From JAJRVH01 sp964505995 (lineage in GTDB: Bacteria; Pseudomonadota; Zetaproteobacteria; Mariprofundales; Mariprofundaceae): a stretch of 8,178 bases of DNA. A model generated the notes under the pieces. The model had not been told where the DNA came from. It did not search any database and worked only from the letters and a program-made list of their open reading frames with translations. The DNA lies in NCBI GenBank assembly GCA_964505995.1, contig CAZDLB010000081.1, forward strand, positions 1 to 8,178. Direction: 5' to 3'. Of the stretch, positions 1 to 6,825 are shown piece by piece. Positions within the stretch are counted from its first letter, which is position 1. Every line of letters starts with the position of its first letter. Both the position numbers and the translations under genes were made by a program.

Positions 1-16
1 GCAGCATGCGCGCCCG

Positions 17-3000
17 ATGAACAAGCCTTCCCAGCAAGCTGAAACACCCCTGGGTCTGGCCTGGCGCCTGGCCGGGATGGCCCGCCGGTGCATGGCCGAA
101 GGACGCCTGGCCGTGTGGATCTGTCCGGATCTGCGCAGCTACCGCCAGCTGGCCGAGGAACTGGGTTTCTTTCTGGGCACGGACCCGCAGCTTCTGTGGC
201 GCTTCCCGGCCTGGGAGGTGCTGCCCTATGATCGCGTCAGCCCGCATCACGGCATCGTCGGCGAACGCTTTGCGACACTGGCCCGGCTGCTGAACACCCC
301 GAATCCGTCCGGGCTGCTGATCACGGCGCTGCCGGCCTGGCTTCAGCGCATCGCGCCGCCGGCCTCGGTGGCCGCGCATGTCTGGCAGCTTGAGCGCGGC
401 ATGGCGCTGGACCTCGGCGAACTGAAGCGGCGTCTGGCGCAGGCGGGCATGCTGGCCAGCGAGCGCGTGCTCGCGCCGGGCGAATTTGCCGCGCGCGGCG
501 GCCTGCTGGACATCTGGCCGGCCACCGAGGAAAAGCCGCTAAGGCTGGATCTGTTCGGCGACGAGCTCGAATCGATCCGCCGCTTCGATCCGGAAACCCA
601 GCGTTCGGAAGAGGAACTGGAATCCTTCGTCTCGGTGCCGGTGCGCGAGGTCATTCTCGATCCTCCCGGCATCGAAACATTCGCGGCCGCCTTCCGCGCC
701 CGCTTTCCGCACCTGCGCAGGCATCCGATGCTCGATGCCGTGCTGCATGGTCGTCCGCATCCCGGCATCGAGGCGCTGCTGCCGCTGGCCTATGAAAAAA
801 CGGCAAGGCTGGCCGACTATCTGCCGGAAACCACCGAGGTGCTGGCCCCGGAGGACATCGAACAGCGTCGGGAGGGGTTTGGCGAGCAGGTTCGCGGGCA
901 GTTCGACATGGTGCGCGCCGCAAGCGAGCCCAGCATCAGCCCGCAGGAGCTCTATGCGATTGACACGCCGATCGGTGCGACCCCGCTGCCTGCGGCCGAA
1001 ACCCTGTCCCCGGCCCCGTCGCTGGAGGATCTCACCGCCGATCCGCGGCCGCTGCATGCGCTGAGAAGCATCCTCGAAGAACGCCTCGAAGACGGCTGGC
1101 GACTGCGGCTGATCGCCCATGGCCACGGACAGCTGGAGCGCATGATCGAGGCGCTGGACCGGAGTCCCGAGGATGTCCCCGTCACCCGGGAGATCGATGG
1201 CAGGCACCAGCTGGCCGGCAGCATCGGCTACCTGGATCGGGGGTTCTGTCTGGATCAGCAGCGAATCATGCTATTGACCGGACGCGAACTGCTCGGCCAG
1301 CGCCTGCCGCGCAAACGCTCCCGACGCAGCACCGTGCTGCGCGCCGATGTCTTCGCCTCGCTGGCCGAGCTGACACCGGGGGATCCGGTCGTGCACGAGG
1401 ATCACGGCATCGGCCGCTATCAGGGTCTGGAAACCATCGCCGACGGGGACGAGCTCGCCGACTTCCTGAAGATCGAATATGCCGATCAGGCCTGCGTCTA
1501 TGTGCCGGTGGAGGATCTGGGGCGGCTGCACCGCTATACCGGCGAGGAAGCGCCAGCGCTGAACAAGCTCGGCAGCGACAAGTGGAAGCGCACGCGCGAG
1601 CGGGTCCGCCGCGACCTGCTTTCCATGGCGAACGAACTGATCGAGATCGAGGCCAGGCGCAGCCACAGCCGCCGCCCGCCCTATCGACTCGAAGGCGCGC
1701 TGCGGGAGGATTACGAGGAATTCGTCGCCCGCTTTCCGTTCGAGGAGACCGACGACCAGGCCGAGGCCATCGACGCGATCCTGCGCGATTTCCAGCGCGA
1801 AGTGCCGATGGACCGCGTGGTCTGCGGCGATGTCGGTTTCGGCAAGACCGAGGTCGCGATGCGCGCGGCCTTCATCGTCGCCGCCTCCGGCCGGCAGGTG
1901 GCCGTGCTGGCGCCGACGACGGTGCTGGCCAATCAGCATTTCAACAGCTTTTCCGAACGCTTCGCCGGCACGCATCTGCCGGTGGCGCTGATCTCGCGCC
2001 TGCAGGGAAAAAGGGAGGCCGAGCGCATCAGCCAGGAGCTGGCCAGCGGCAAAATCCGCATCCTCGTCGGCACGCATCGCATGCTTTCCGATGCGTTCCG
2101 CTTCGCCGATCTGGGTCTGGTCATCGTCGATGAGGAGCAGCGCTTCGGGGTCAAGCACAAGCAGAAGCTCAAGAGCCTGCATGCCGGCGTGGATCTGCTG
2201 ACGCTGACGGCCACGCCGATCCCGCGAACCCTGCATCAGACGCTGTCGGGTCTGCGCAGCGTCTCCATCATCAGCACACCACCCGCCGAGCGCGAGGCCA
2301 TCCGCACGATGGTCAGCACCTTCGATGTGCATCTGGCCAACGAGGCGATCCGGCGAGAGCTGTATCGGGGCGGGCAGGTCTATTATCTGCACAATCATGT
2401 GAAAAGCATCGAGCGCATCGCGGCCCGCCTGCGCGAGGATATCCCCGAGGCCGAGATCGGCATCGCCCACGGTCAGATGAGCCCGGCGGAACTGGACCGG
2501 CAGATGCTGGCCTTCTATGAAGGACGGCTGCACATCCTTGTCTGCACGACGATCATCGAATCGGGCCTGGACGTCCCCAATGCCAACACGCTGATCGTCG
2601 AACGCGCCGACCTGCTGGGGCTGTCGCAGCTGCACCAGATCCGTGGCCGCGTCGGCCGCAGCCACCGCCAGGCCTATGCCTATCTGTTCACGCCCGATCC
2701 GCGCGCGATGACGCCGGTGGCGCGCGAACGCCTGCAGGCCATTGCCGAGCATACCGAGCTCGGTGCCGGCTTTCTGCTGGCGCGTCAGGATATGGAGATC
2801 CGTGGCGCCGGCAACCTGCTGGGCCCCGAGCAGAGCGGCCGGATCGAGGAGATCGGCCTGGATCTGTACATGGAGATGCTCTCCGAGGCCGTGGCCGAGG
2901 CCCGGGGCGAGACCCGGCAGACAGCCGTGCCGGTGGATCTGCATCCGGGCATCAACGCGATCCTGCCCCCGGATTACGTGCCGCAGCCGGGCGAGCGCCT

Positions 3001-3376
3001 GAACCTCTACCGCCGCATCGCCAGGGCCAGCGACGATCAGCAGATCTCGCTGCTGTTCGAGGAGATGACCGACCGCTTCGGCCGCATGCCGACCGAGGCG
3101 CGCAACTGCCTGGAGACCGCGCGACTGCGCTGGCGCGCGCAGGCCATGCGTCTGTCCGCCATCCGCCGCACGCCGCAGGGCCTGCATCTGAAGTTCACCG
3201 CCGAATCCCCCATCGATCCGGCGGCCATGATGCTGCGCGTGCAGCAGCAGCCCCAGCGATTCAGGCTGACGCCGGACGGCAACCTGACCCTGCTGAACCC
3301 GAACGGTGATGCGCTGGACGGGGTCAGGGACTGCATTGCCTTTCTCGACGAGCTTATCAAGGATGCGACCTCATGA
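17..3376 (+). CDS. mfd: Transcription-repair coupling factor Mfd
   Basis: Mfd is a cytoplasmic DNA translocase. It binds RNA polymerase stalled at lesions, pushes it off the template and recruits UvrA, so that nucleotide excision repair acts first on the transcribed strand. The protein has 1119 residues, close to E. coli Mfd (1148). The N-terminal part is the UvrB-like, UvrA-binding module. The RNA-polymerase-interacting domain begins near residue 455 with VHEDHGIGRY (459-468) and includes YVPVEDLGRLHRY. Translocase motifs follow in order: Walker A GFGKTE (607-612), DEEQ (705-708), TATP (731-734), ESGLDVPN (848-855) and QIRGRVGR (874-881). The C-terminal regulatory domain covers roughly the last 150 residues. 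No ribosome binding site is visible in the 16 bases before the ATG, but a TGA at 18-20 overlaps it, which suggests coupling to an upstream gene outside the window. The stop overlaps serB by 4 bases. Identification is secure; the start is likely. Confidence 0.97.
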   Translation: MNKPSQQAETPLGLAWRLAGMARRCMAEGRLAVWICPDLRSYRQLAEELGFFLGTDPQLLWRFPAWEVLPYDRVSPHHGIVGERFATLARLLNTPNPSGLLITALPAWLQRIAPPASVAAHVWQLERGMALDLGELKRRLAQAGMLASERVLAPGEFAARGGLLDIWPATEEKPLRLDLFGDELESIRRFDPETQRSEEELESFVSVPVREVILDPPGIETFAAAFRARFPHLRRHPMLDAVLHGRPHPGIEALLPLAYEKTARLADYLPETTEVLAPEDIEQRREGFGEQVRGQFDMVRAASEPSISPQELYAIDTPIGATPLPAAETLSPAPSLEDLTADPRPLHALRSILEERLEDGWRLRLIAHGHGQLERMIEALDRSPEDVPVTREIDGRHQLAGSIGYLDRGFCLDQQRIMLLTGRELLGQRLPRKRSRRSTVLRADVFASLAELTPGDPVVHEDHGIGRYQGLETIADGDELADFLKIEYADQACVYVPVEDLGRLHRYTGEEAPALNKLGSDKWKRTRERVRRDLLSMANELIEIEARRSHSRRPPYRLEGALREDYEEFVARFPFEETDDQAEAIDAILRDFQREVPMDRVVCGDVGFGKTEVAMRAAFIVAASGRQVAVLAPTTVLANQHFNSFSERFAGTHLPVALISRLQGKREAERISQELASGKIRILVGTHRMLSDAFRFADLGLVIVDEEQRFGVKHKQKLKSLHAGVDLLTLTATPIPRTLHQTLSGLRSVSIISTPPAEREAIRTMVSTFDVHLANEAIRRELYRGGQVYYLHNHVKSIERIAARLREDIPEAEIGIAHGQMSPAELDRQMLAFYEGRLHILVCTTIIESGLDVPNANTLIVERADLLGLSQLHQIRGRVGRSHRQAYAYLFTPDPRAMTPVARERLQAIAEHTELGAGFLLARQDMEIRGAGNLLGPEQSGRIEEIGLDLYMEMLSEAVAEARGETRQTAVPVDLHPGINAILPPDYVPQPGERLNLYRRIARASDDQQISLLFEEMTDRFGRMPTEARNCLETARLRWRAQAMRLSAIRRTPQGLHLKFTAESPIDPAAMMLRVQQQPQRFRLTPDGNLTLLNPNGDALDGVRDCIAFLDELIKDATS
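3359..3363 (+). promoter_or_regulatory. Ribosome binding site for serB inside mfd
   Basis: AAGGA lies 9 bases before the serB ATG, within the last codons of mfd. It supports the start at 3373 over any later one. Confidence 0.6.
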
Positions 3377-4023
3377 CCCGACCGACCCTGAAACGCCCCG
3401 GCCTGCTGTTCATGGACATGGACTCCACGCTGATCACCTGTGAATGCATCGACGAGATTGCCGGCTTTCTCGGCATCAAGGAACAGATCGCCGCGATCAC
3501 CGAGCGCGCGATGCGCGGCGAACTGGATTTCGCCGCCTCGCTGACCGAACGCGTGCAGCTGCTCTCCGGGCTGGATGCGTCGGTGCTGGATCAGGTCTAT
3601 CGCGACTGCATCCGGCTGACCGAAGGGGCCGAAACGCTGATCGCCACGCTGAAGCAGAACGACTGGAAGATCGGACTCGTCTCCGGCGGCTTCACCTATT
3701 TCACCGACCGGCTCAAGCAGCGCCTCGGCCTGGATTTCACGCGCTCCAATGTGCTGGAGATCGTCGATGGAAAGATCACCGGAAAGATTCTCGGCGACAT
3801 CGTCGATGCCGAGACCAAGCGCAGAAGCCTGATCGAGCAGGCCGCGATTCACGGCATCCCGATGTCACAGACGGTGGCCATCGGCGATGGCGCCAACGAT
3901 CTGCCGATGATCCGGGCGGCGGGTCTGGGCATCGCCTTTCATGCCAAGCCGAAGGTCGTGGCCGAGGCGCCGTTTGCGATCCACGAGGGCGGCCTGGACA
4001 AGGTGCTGGATTTCCTCGACTGA
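3373..4023 (+). CDS. serB: Phosphoserine phosphatase SerB, short form without N-terminal ACT-like domain
   Basis: SerB hydrolyses O-phospho-L-serine to serine, the last step of the phosphorylated serine pathway, in the cytoplasm. It is a HAD-superfamily enzyme of 216 residues. Motif I is DMDST, with nucleophile D15 and general acid D17. E24 and R60 match the substrate-binding Glu and Arg of the archaeal enzyme. Motif II is the Ser of VSGG (S104), the motif III lysine is K149, and motif IV is GDGAND with D172 and D176. E. coli SerB (322 residues) carries an extra N-terminal domain that is absent here. The core length matches the compact Methanocaldococcus-type enzyme, so this is a natural short form and not a truncation. 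The ATG overlaps the mfd TGA (ATGA at 3373-3376). An AAGGA at 3359-3363 lies 9 bases upstream inside mfd, so serB is probably co-transcribed and translationally coupled with mfd. Confidence 0.96.
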   Translation: MTRPTLKRPGLLFMDMDSTLITCECIDEIAGFLGIKEQIAAITERAMRGELDFAASLTERVQLLSGLDASVLDQVYRDCIRLTEGAETLIATLKQNDWKIGLVSGGFTYFTDRLKQRLGLDFTRSNVLEIVDGKITGKILGDIVDAETKRRSLIEQAAIHGIPMSQTVAIGDGANDLPMIRAAGLGIAFHAKPKVVAEAPFAIHEGGLDKVLDFLD

Positions 4024-4030
4024 AGCCCGG

Positions 4031-4819
4031 CTAGCGCTCAAGCCACGCAAGCTCTGCCTCACTGAAGCCGGCCAGACGTCGGGCATCGAGGTTGAACGGC
4101 CCGAACAGGCCTTTCGGGCAGTGTTGCCGCAGCAGCTCCCGGAAGGTTTCCGTCGGCTCAAGCCCCCGTTCGTCGCAGACATGCCGGAACCAGCGATTGC
4201 CGATCGAGACATGGCCGATCTCGTCCTGCAGAATGATCTCCAGAAGTCGTGCGGCATGATGATCGCCGGCATCACGCAGCCGGCGCTGGATGCCGGGAGT
4301 CACGTCCAGCCCTCGCGCCTCCAGCACCCGCGGAACCAGCGCCATGCGCGCCAGCACATCGCCCGAGGTGCGGGCGCACATGTCCCACAGGCCCGAATGC
4401 GCCGGGAAGTCGCCATAGTCAAAGCCCAGATGCCGCAGATGCGCGCGCACCAGCTCGAAATGGTAGACCTCCTCCGCGGCCACCTTCAGCCAGTCGCTGT
4501 AATAGTCCTCGGGCATCGAGTCGAAGCGGACCATGGCATCCAGCGCCAGATTGATGGCATTGAACTCGATATGCGCGATCGCGTGCATCAATGCGGCGCG
4601 CCCCCGGAGCGTGGCCACGCCGCGCCGGGGCACACGGCTGCCGGGCACAAGTTGTGGACGCGGCGGCCGCCCCGGTGCGTCCACGGCCGGCCATCCGGCC
4701 GCGGGATCGATCTCGATCGCCCCGTCACGCCATCGCCGCTGGATCTCGCGGACCCTGGCCAGCTTGCGTTCGACATCGTTCTCCATCAGGGCTTCATGGG
4801 CTGATTGACTCAGTGTCAC
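4031..4819 (-). CDS. DUF455 family ferritin-like di-iron protein
   Basis: This belongs to the DUF455 family (ferritin-like four-helix proteins), whose biochemical function is not established to my knowledge. From a GTG start at 4819 it has 262 residues, the usual family size. The expected ligand pattern is complete: E85 (in AHIEFNAIN), E117 and H120 (EEVYH), E167 (VLEAR), and E200 and H203 (DEIGH). It is therefore probably a cytoplasmic di-iron oxidase, oxygenase or iron-binding protein. The GTG start is preferred because GGGAG lies 9 bases upstream and because family-like sequence (LSQSAHEAL, then a Lys-containing helix) starts there. Other in-frame starts are ATG at 4927, with AGGGG 7 bases upstream, and ATG at 5023, which would run into hflD. 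Residues from the longer starts look unlike the family. There is no signal peptide. The gene converges with serB and diverges from hflD. Confidence 0.88.
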   Translation of the reverse strand: MTLSQSAHEALMENDVERKLARVREIQRRWRDGAIEIDPAAGWPAVDAPGRPPRPQLVPGSRVPRRGVATLRGRAALMHAIAHIEFNAINLALDAMVRFDSMPEDYYSDWLKVAAEEVYHFELVRAHLRHLGFDYGDFPAHSGLWDMCARTSGDVLARMALVPRVLEARGLDVTPGIQRRLRDAGDHHAARLLEIILQDEIGHVSIGNRWFRHVCDERGLEPTETFRELLRQHCPKGLFGPFNLDARRLAGFSEAELAWLER

Positions 4820-4952
4820 CAGTAGCAACTCCCGGACATGGGTGCCGGCGATTCCGCTTGAGCTCCGGCCGGTCCGGGCCCAGCATAGCTGCATGCAGCA
4901 GGCGAAAAAAGCTTCCGAGGCATCCATACCCAATCCCCTGCCGGACACGCCG
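4820..4952. other. Divergent intergenic region between the DUF455 gene and hflD
   Basis: With the preferred starts, 133 bases separate the two divergent genes, the only place in the window where back-to-back promoters are expected. It contains a perfect 12-base palindrome, GCTGCATGCAGC, at 4888-4899. On the minus strand TATGCT (4887 down to 4882) fits a -10 hexamer in 4 of 6 positions, but the -35 position 17 bases upstream reads TTTTTT, so the promoter is weak. On the plus strand TTGAGC at 4858-4863 has no convincing -10 at the right distance. If the DUF455 gene starts at 4927, this region shrinks to 25 bases. Confidence 0.4.
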
Positions 4953-5585
4953 ATGGCCCGCCGGGCCGTGGCGCTGGCCGCGCTGATCCAGGCCGTCCAT
5001 CTCGTGGATGGCATTGCCCGCAAGGGGATGGTCGATGCCGAGGACAGCCGTGTCAGCCTCTCAAGCCTGTTTGCCGAATCGCATGGCCATCCGGCCAGGC
5101 TCTATGGCGGCATCGAGCATCTGCGCACGGGACTGCGGCTGGCTGCCGGCCTGCTTGCCGGCGAACATCTGCCCCGGGGCAAGGTTCTGATGAGTTACGC
5201 CGTCGGCCTGATGAGCCTGGAAAAACGGCTGGCCAAAGAAGAAGAGGTTCAGGCCCGACTGGCCGCCGGCATGCAGCGGATCACCAGACAGTATCATTAC
5301 TTCGGCGATGCGATGAACAGCAGCGTCATCGCCGCCGTGGCCGAGCTTTACGGTGAAACGCTGAGCACGCTCAAGCCGCGCATCATCGTGCGCGGCAAAA
5401 CCGAGCATTTGAGCCAGCAGGCCAATACCCGCCGGGTCCGCGCGCTGCTGATGGCCGGGATCCGGGCCGCGCATCTGTGGCGTCAGAACGGAGGCGGTCA
5501 TTTCACGCTGCTGTTTCGCCGCAGGGCGCTGCTGCGCGAGCTGCGCAGGCTCGAAGAGATCGCCACCGGTTCATCCCTCGCATGA
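4953..5585 (+). CDS. hflD: HflD homologue (high frequency lysogenization protein)
   Basis: HflD is a membrane-associated, mostly helical protein. In E. coli it binds the phage lambda CII activator and lowers lysogenization; its normal cellular job is poorly known. From the ATG at 4953 it has 210 residues, against 213 in E. coli. Recognisable family blocks are LAALIQAVHLV near the start, YGG (51-53), LMSLEKRL (86-93), LYGETLSTLKPRI (132-144) and AGIRAAHLWRQNGGG (168-182). The last block is nearly the same as in E. coli. In-frame ATGs at 4842 and 4893 would add 37 or 20 residues without family resemblance, so 4953 is preferred, although no good ribosome binding site precedes it. The usual neighbours mnmA and purB are absent. 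The stop overlaps the next gene by ATGA. The family call is firm; the start is moderately sure. Confidence 0.9.
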   Translation: MARRAVALAALIQAVHLVDGIARKGMVDAEDSRVSLSSLFAESHGHPARLYGGIEHLRTGLRLAAGLLAGEHLPRGKVLMSYAVGLMSLEKRLAKEEEVQARLAAGMQRITRQYHYFGDAMNSSVIAAVAELYGETLSTLKPRIIVRGKTEHLSQQANTRRVRALLMAGIRAAHLWRQNGGGHFTLLFRRRALLRELRRLEEIATGSSLA

Positions 5586-6505
5586 CGTCGGCGATCCAGT
5601 ACGCCTTTCCGCTCTGGATCCTTCTGGGGGGATGGCTGGGCTGGATGTTTCCCGAAACCGCAGCGGCAGGCCGCGGCTGGATCCCCGAGATGCTGGCGCT
5701 GATCATGCTCGGCATGGGGCTGACGCTCTCGGCCGCCGATGTCCGCAGCCTGAGGGATGCCGGCCGGCCGCTGGTGACCGGCATCTGCCTGCAATACCTG
5801 ATCATGCCGCTGGCCGCATGGCTGCTTTGCCTGGCGCTGGAGCTGCCTGCGGAACTGGCCATCGGCGTCATCCTCGTCGGAGCAGCCCCCGGCGGCACGG
5901 CCTCCAATGTCGTGACCTTCCTGGCCCGGGGCGACGTGGCGCTTTCGGTCGCGATGACCTCGGCCTCCACGCTGCTGGCGCCGGTCCTGACCCCGCTCTG
6001 GGTCTGGCTTCTGGCCTCAAGCTGGATTGACATTCAGCCGCTGGCACTGTTTGCCAGCGTGGCCAAGATCATCCTGCTGCCGGTGCTGGCCGGCATCCTG
6101 ATCCGTCGCGCCTGGCAGCCACCGCAGGCCTTTCTTGAAGGCTGGCTGCCGCTGGCCTCGATGCTGATGATCGTCTGGATCGTGGCTGTCATCATCGGCC
6201 TGAATCATGACAGCCTGCCACGGCTGGCCGCACCCGTGCTGCTGGCCGTCGTGCTGCTCAATGCCGCCGGCCTGAGTCTCGGCTATCTGGCGGCGCGTCA
6301 TGCCGGCTTCTCCAGCCGCAGGCGCCGGGCCATGGCCATCGAGGTCGGCATGCAGAACTCGGGACTGGCCGTGGCGCTGGCCGTGGCCCATTTCTCGCCG
6401 GCCGCGGCCCTCGCCGGAGCCGCATTCAGCCTGTGGCACAACCTTTCCGGTCCGGCGCTGGCCAGCTGGTGGCGGTATCGCGATGCCTCAACCGGCCCAA
6501 GGTGA
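5582..6505 (+). CDS. Bile acid:sodium symporter (BASS) family transporter, PanS/YocS type
   Basis: This is a predicted inner-membrane, sodium-coupled secondary transporter of 307 residues, with hydrophobic segments along its whole length and a basic C-terminal end. Family signatures are MLGMGLTL (42-49), PGGTASNVVTFLARGD (103-118) and EVGMQNSGLAVAL (from residue 254). Every sodium ligand of the Neisseria homologue ASBT_NM that I can recall has the same residue here at a constant offset of 6: Q71, S108, N109, S122, T126, E254 and Q258. Sodium coupling is therefore well supported. The substrate is not shown by the sequence. Bacterial relatives carry bile acids or ketopantoate (PanS); the latter subgroup looks closer, but this is inference. 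The ATG overlaps the hflD stop (ATGA at 5582-5585) and lacks a clear ribosome binding site, so translation is probably coupled to hflD. Confidence 0.92.
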   Translation: MTSAIQYAFPLWILLGGWLGWMFPETAAAGRGWIPEMLALIMLGMGLTLSAADVRSLRDAGRPLVTGICLQYLIMPLAAWLLCLALELPAELAIGVILVGAAPGGTASNVVTFLARGDVALSVAMTSASTLLAPVLTPLWVWLLASSWIDIQPLALFASVAKIILLPVLAGILIRRAWQPPQAFLEGWLPLASMLMIVWIVAVIIGLNHDSLPRLAAPVLLAVVLLNAAGLSLGYLAARHAGFSSRRRRAMAIEVGMQNSGLAVALAVAHFSPAAALAGAAFSLWHNLSGPALASWWRYRDASTGPR

Positions 6506-6513
6506 TATTTCAC
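6502..6513. repeat. Short interrupted inverted repeat GTGA-N4-TCAC
   Basis: GTGATATTTCAC overlaps the transporter stop codon and lies 58 bases before the small exported protein gene. It resembles half-sites of Crp-type regulators, but the spacer is 4 bases instead of the 6 of a Crp site. A regulatory role is only a possibility. Confidence 0.25.
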
Positions 6514-6557
6514 ACAGGTCTTTTGCTGACGACTCCTTCAGCATCGCCGCAACCTTG

Positions 6558-6565
6558 AAAGGAGG
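6558..6565 (+). promoter_or_regulatory. Strong ribosome binding site, with a possible sequestering hairpin
   Basis: AAAGGAGG is near-ideal and ends 5 bases before the ATG at 6571, the strongest such site in the window. CTCCTTCA at 6533-6540 can pair with TGAAAGGAG at 6556-6564, giving 8 pairs with one bulged A and a 15-base loop. The site could therefore be partly masked in the mRNA. Confidence 0.75.
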
Positions 6566-6570
6566 ACATC

Positions 6571-6825
6571 ATGCGATACATCATTCTTACCGCATCCATG
6601 CTCGCCTTCTCGATGACTGCCCAGGCCGGAGCCTTTGACAGTATCGAGGATCGCGAAGCCCAACTCAGGCAGCAACTGGCCGGAAACAATTCCTACCATG
6701 CCCACATGGCCCGCGAGCTGGCCACCGTCGCCAGCGCTGAAAAGGCCCAGCATGATACCGGCGTCGCCCGCCGTTTCATGGACATGGCCGAAGCGCATGC
6801 CGCCAAGGCGGGAGGTGCCCGATGA
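6571..6825 (+). CDS. Small exported helical protein, function unknown
   Basis: I do not recognise a named family. The protein has 84 residues. Residues 1-19 form a typical Sec signal peptide (MRYIILTASM..., cleavage after AQA), leaving about 65 residues in the periplasm. The mature part is predicted to be helical, Ala-rich and highly charged, with no cysteine and several histidines (SYHAHMARE, KAQHD, AEAHAA). Its second half (VARRFMDMAEAHAAKA) loosely resembles the Ala/Glu/Lys-rich helices of the lipoprotein encoded next. The coding call is supported by the excellent ribosome binding site, the signal peptide and the ATGA overlap with the next gene at 6822-6825. The overlap implies coupled translation and probably a joint envelope role. 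No convincing promoter is visible in the 65 bases upstream, so transcription may come from hflD and the transporter gene, or from a promoter I cannot see. Confidence 0.85.
   Translation: MRYIILTASMLAFSMTAQAGAFDSIEDREAQLRQQLAGNNSYHAHMARELATVASAEKAQHDTGVARRFMDMAEAHAAKAGGAR

Noticed and set aside
1271..3187. A 638-codon open frame on the minus strand inside mfd
   Set aside because: It is antisense to the conserved motor and RNA-polymerase-binding parts of mfd. Its product is rich in Ala, Arg, Gln, Asp and Gly with no recognisable motif. Long antisense frames are expected opposite GC-rich genes.
3037..3852. A 271-codon minus-strand open frame across the mfd/serB junction
   Set aside because: It lies opposite two well-supported genes, has no motif, and is best explained as a compositional shadow.
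3373..4023. SerB as truncated, because it lacks the N-terminal domain of E. coli SerB
   Set aside because: All HAD catalytic motifs are present and the length fits the compact SerB form. The start also has a ribosome binding site and a clean overlap with mfd.
4858..4889. TTGAGC with CATAGC as a plus-strand promoter for hflD
   Set aside because: The spacing is 20 bases and the -10 matches only 3 of 6, which is too weak to call.
6502..6513. GTGATATTTCAC as a Crp or Fnr binding site
   Set aside because: Both regulators need 6 bases between GTGA/TTGA and TCAC/TCAA, and this element has 4. It also overlaps a stop codon. It is kept only as a weak repeat.
6554..6560. CTTGAAA as a heat-shock (sigma32) -35 element
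   Set aside because: The matching -10 (CCCCAT-like) is absent at the right distance and would fall inside the coding sequence. The bases are better explained as part of the ribosome binding site.
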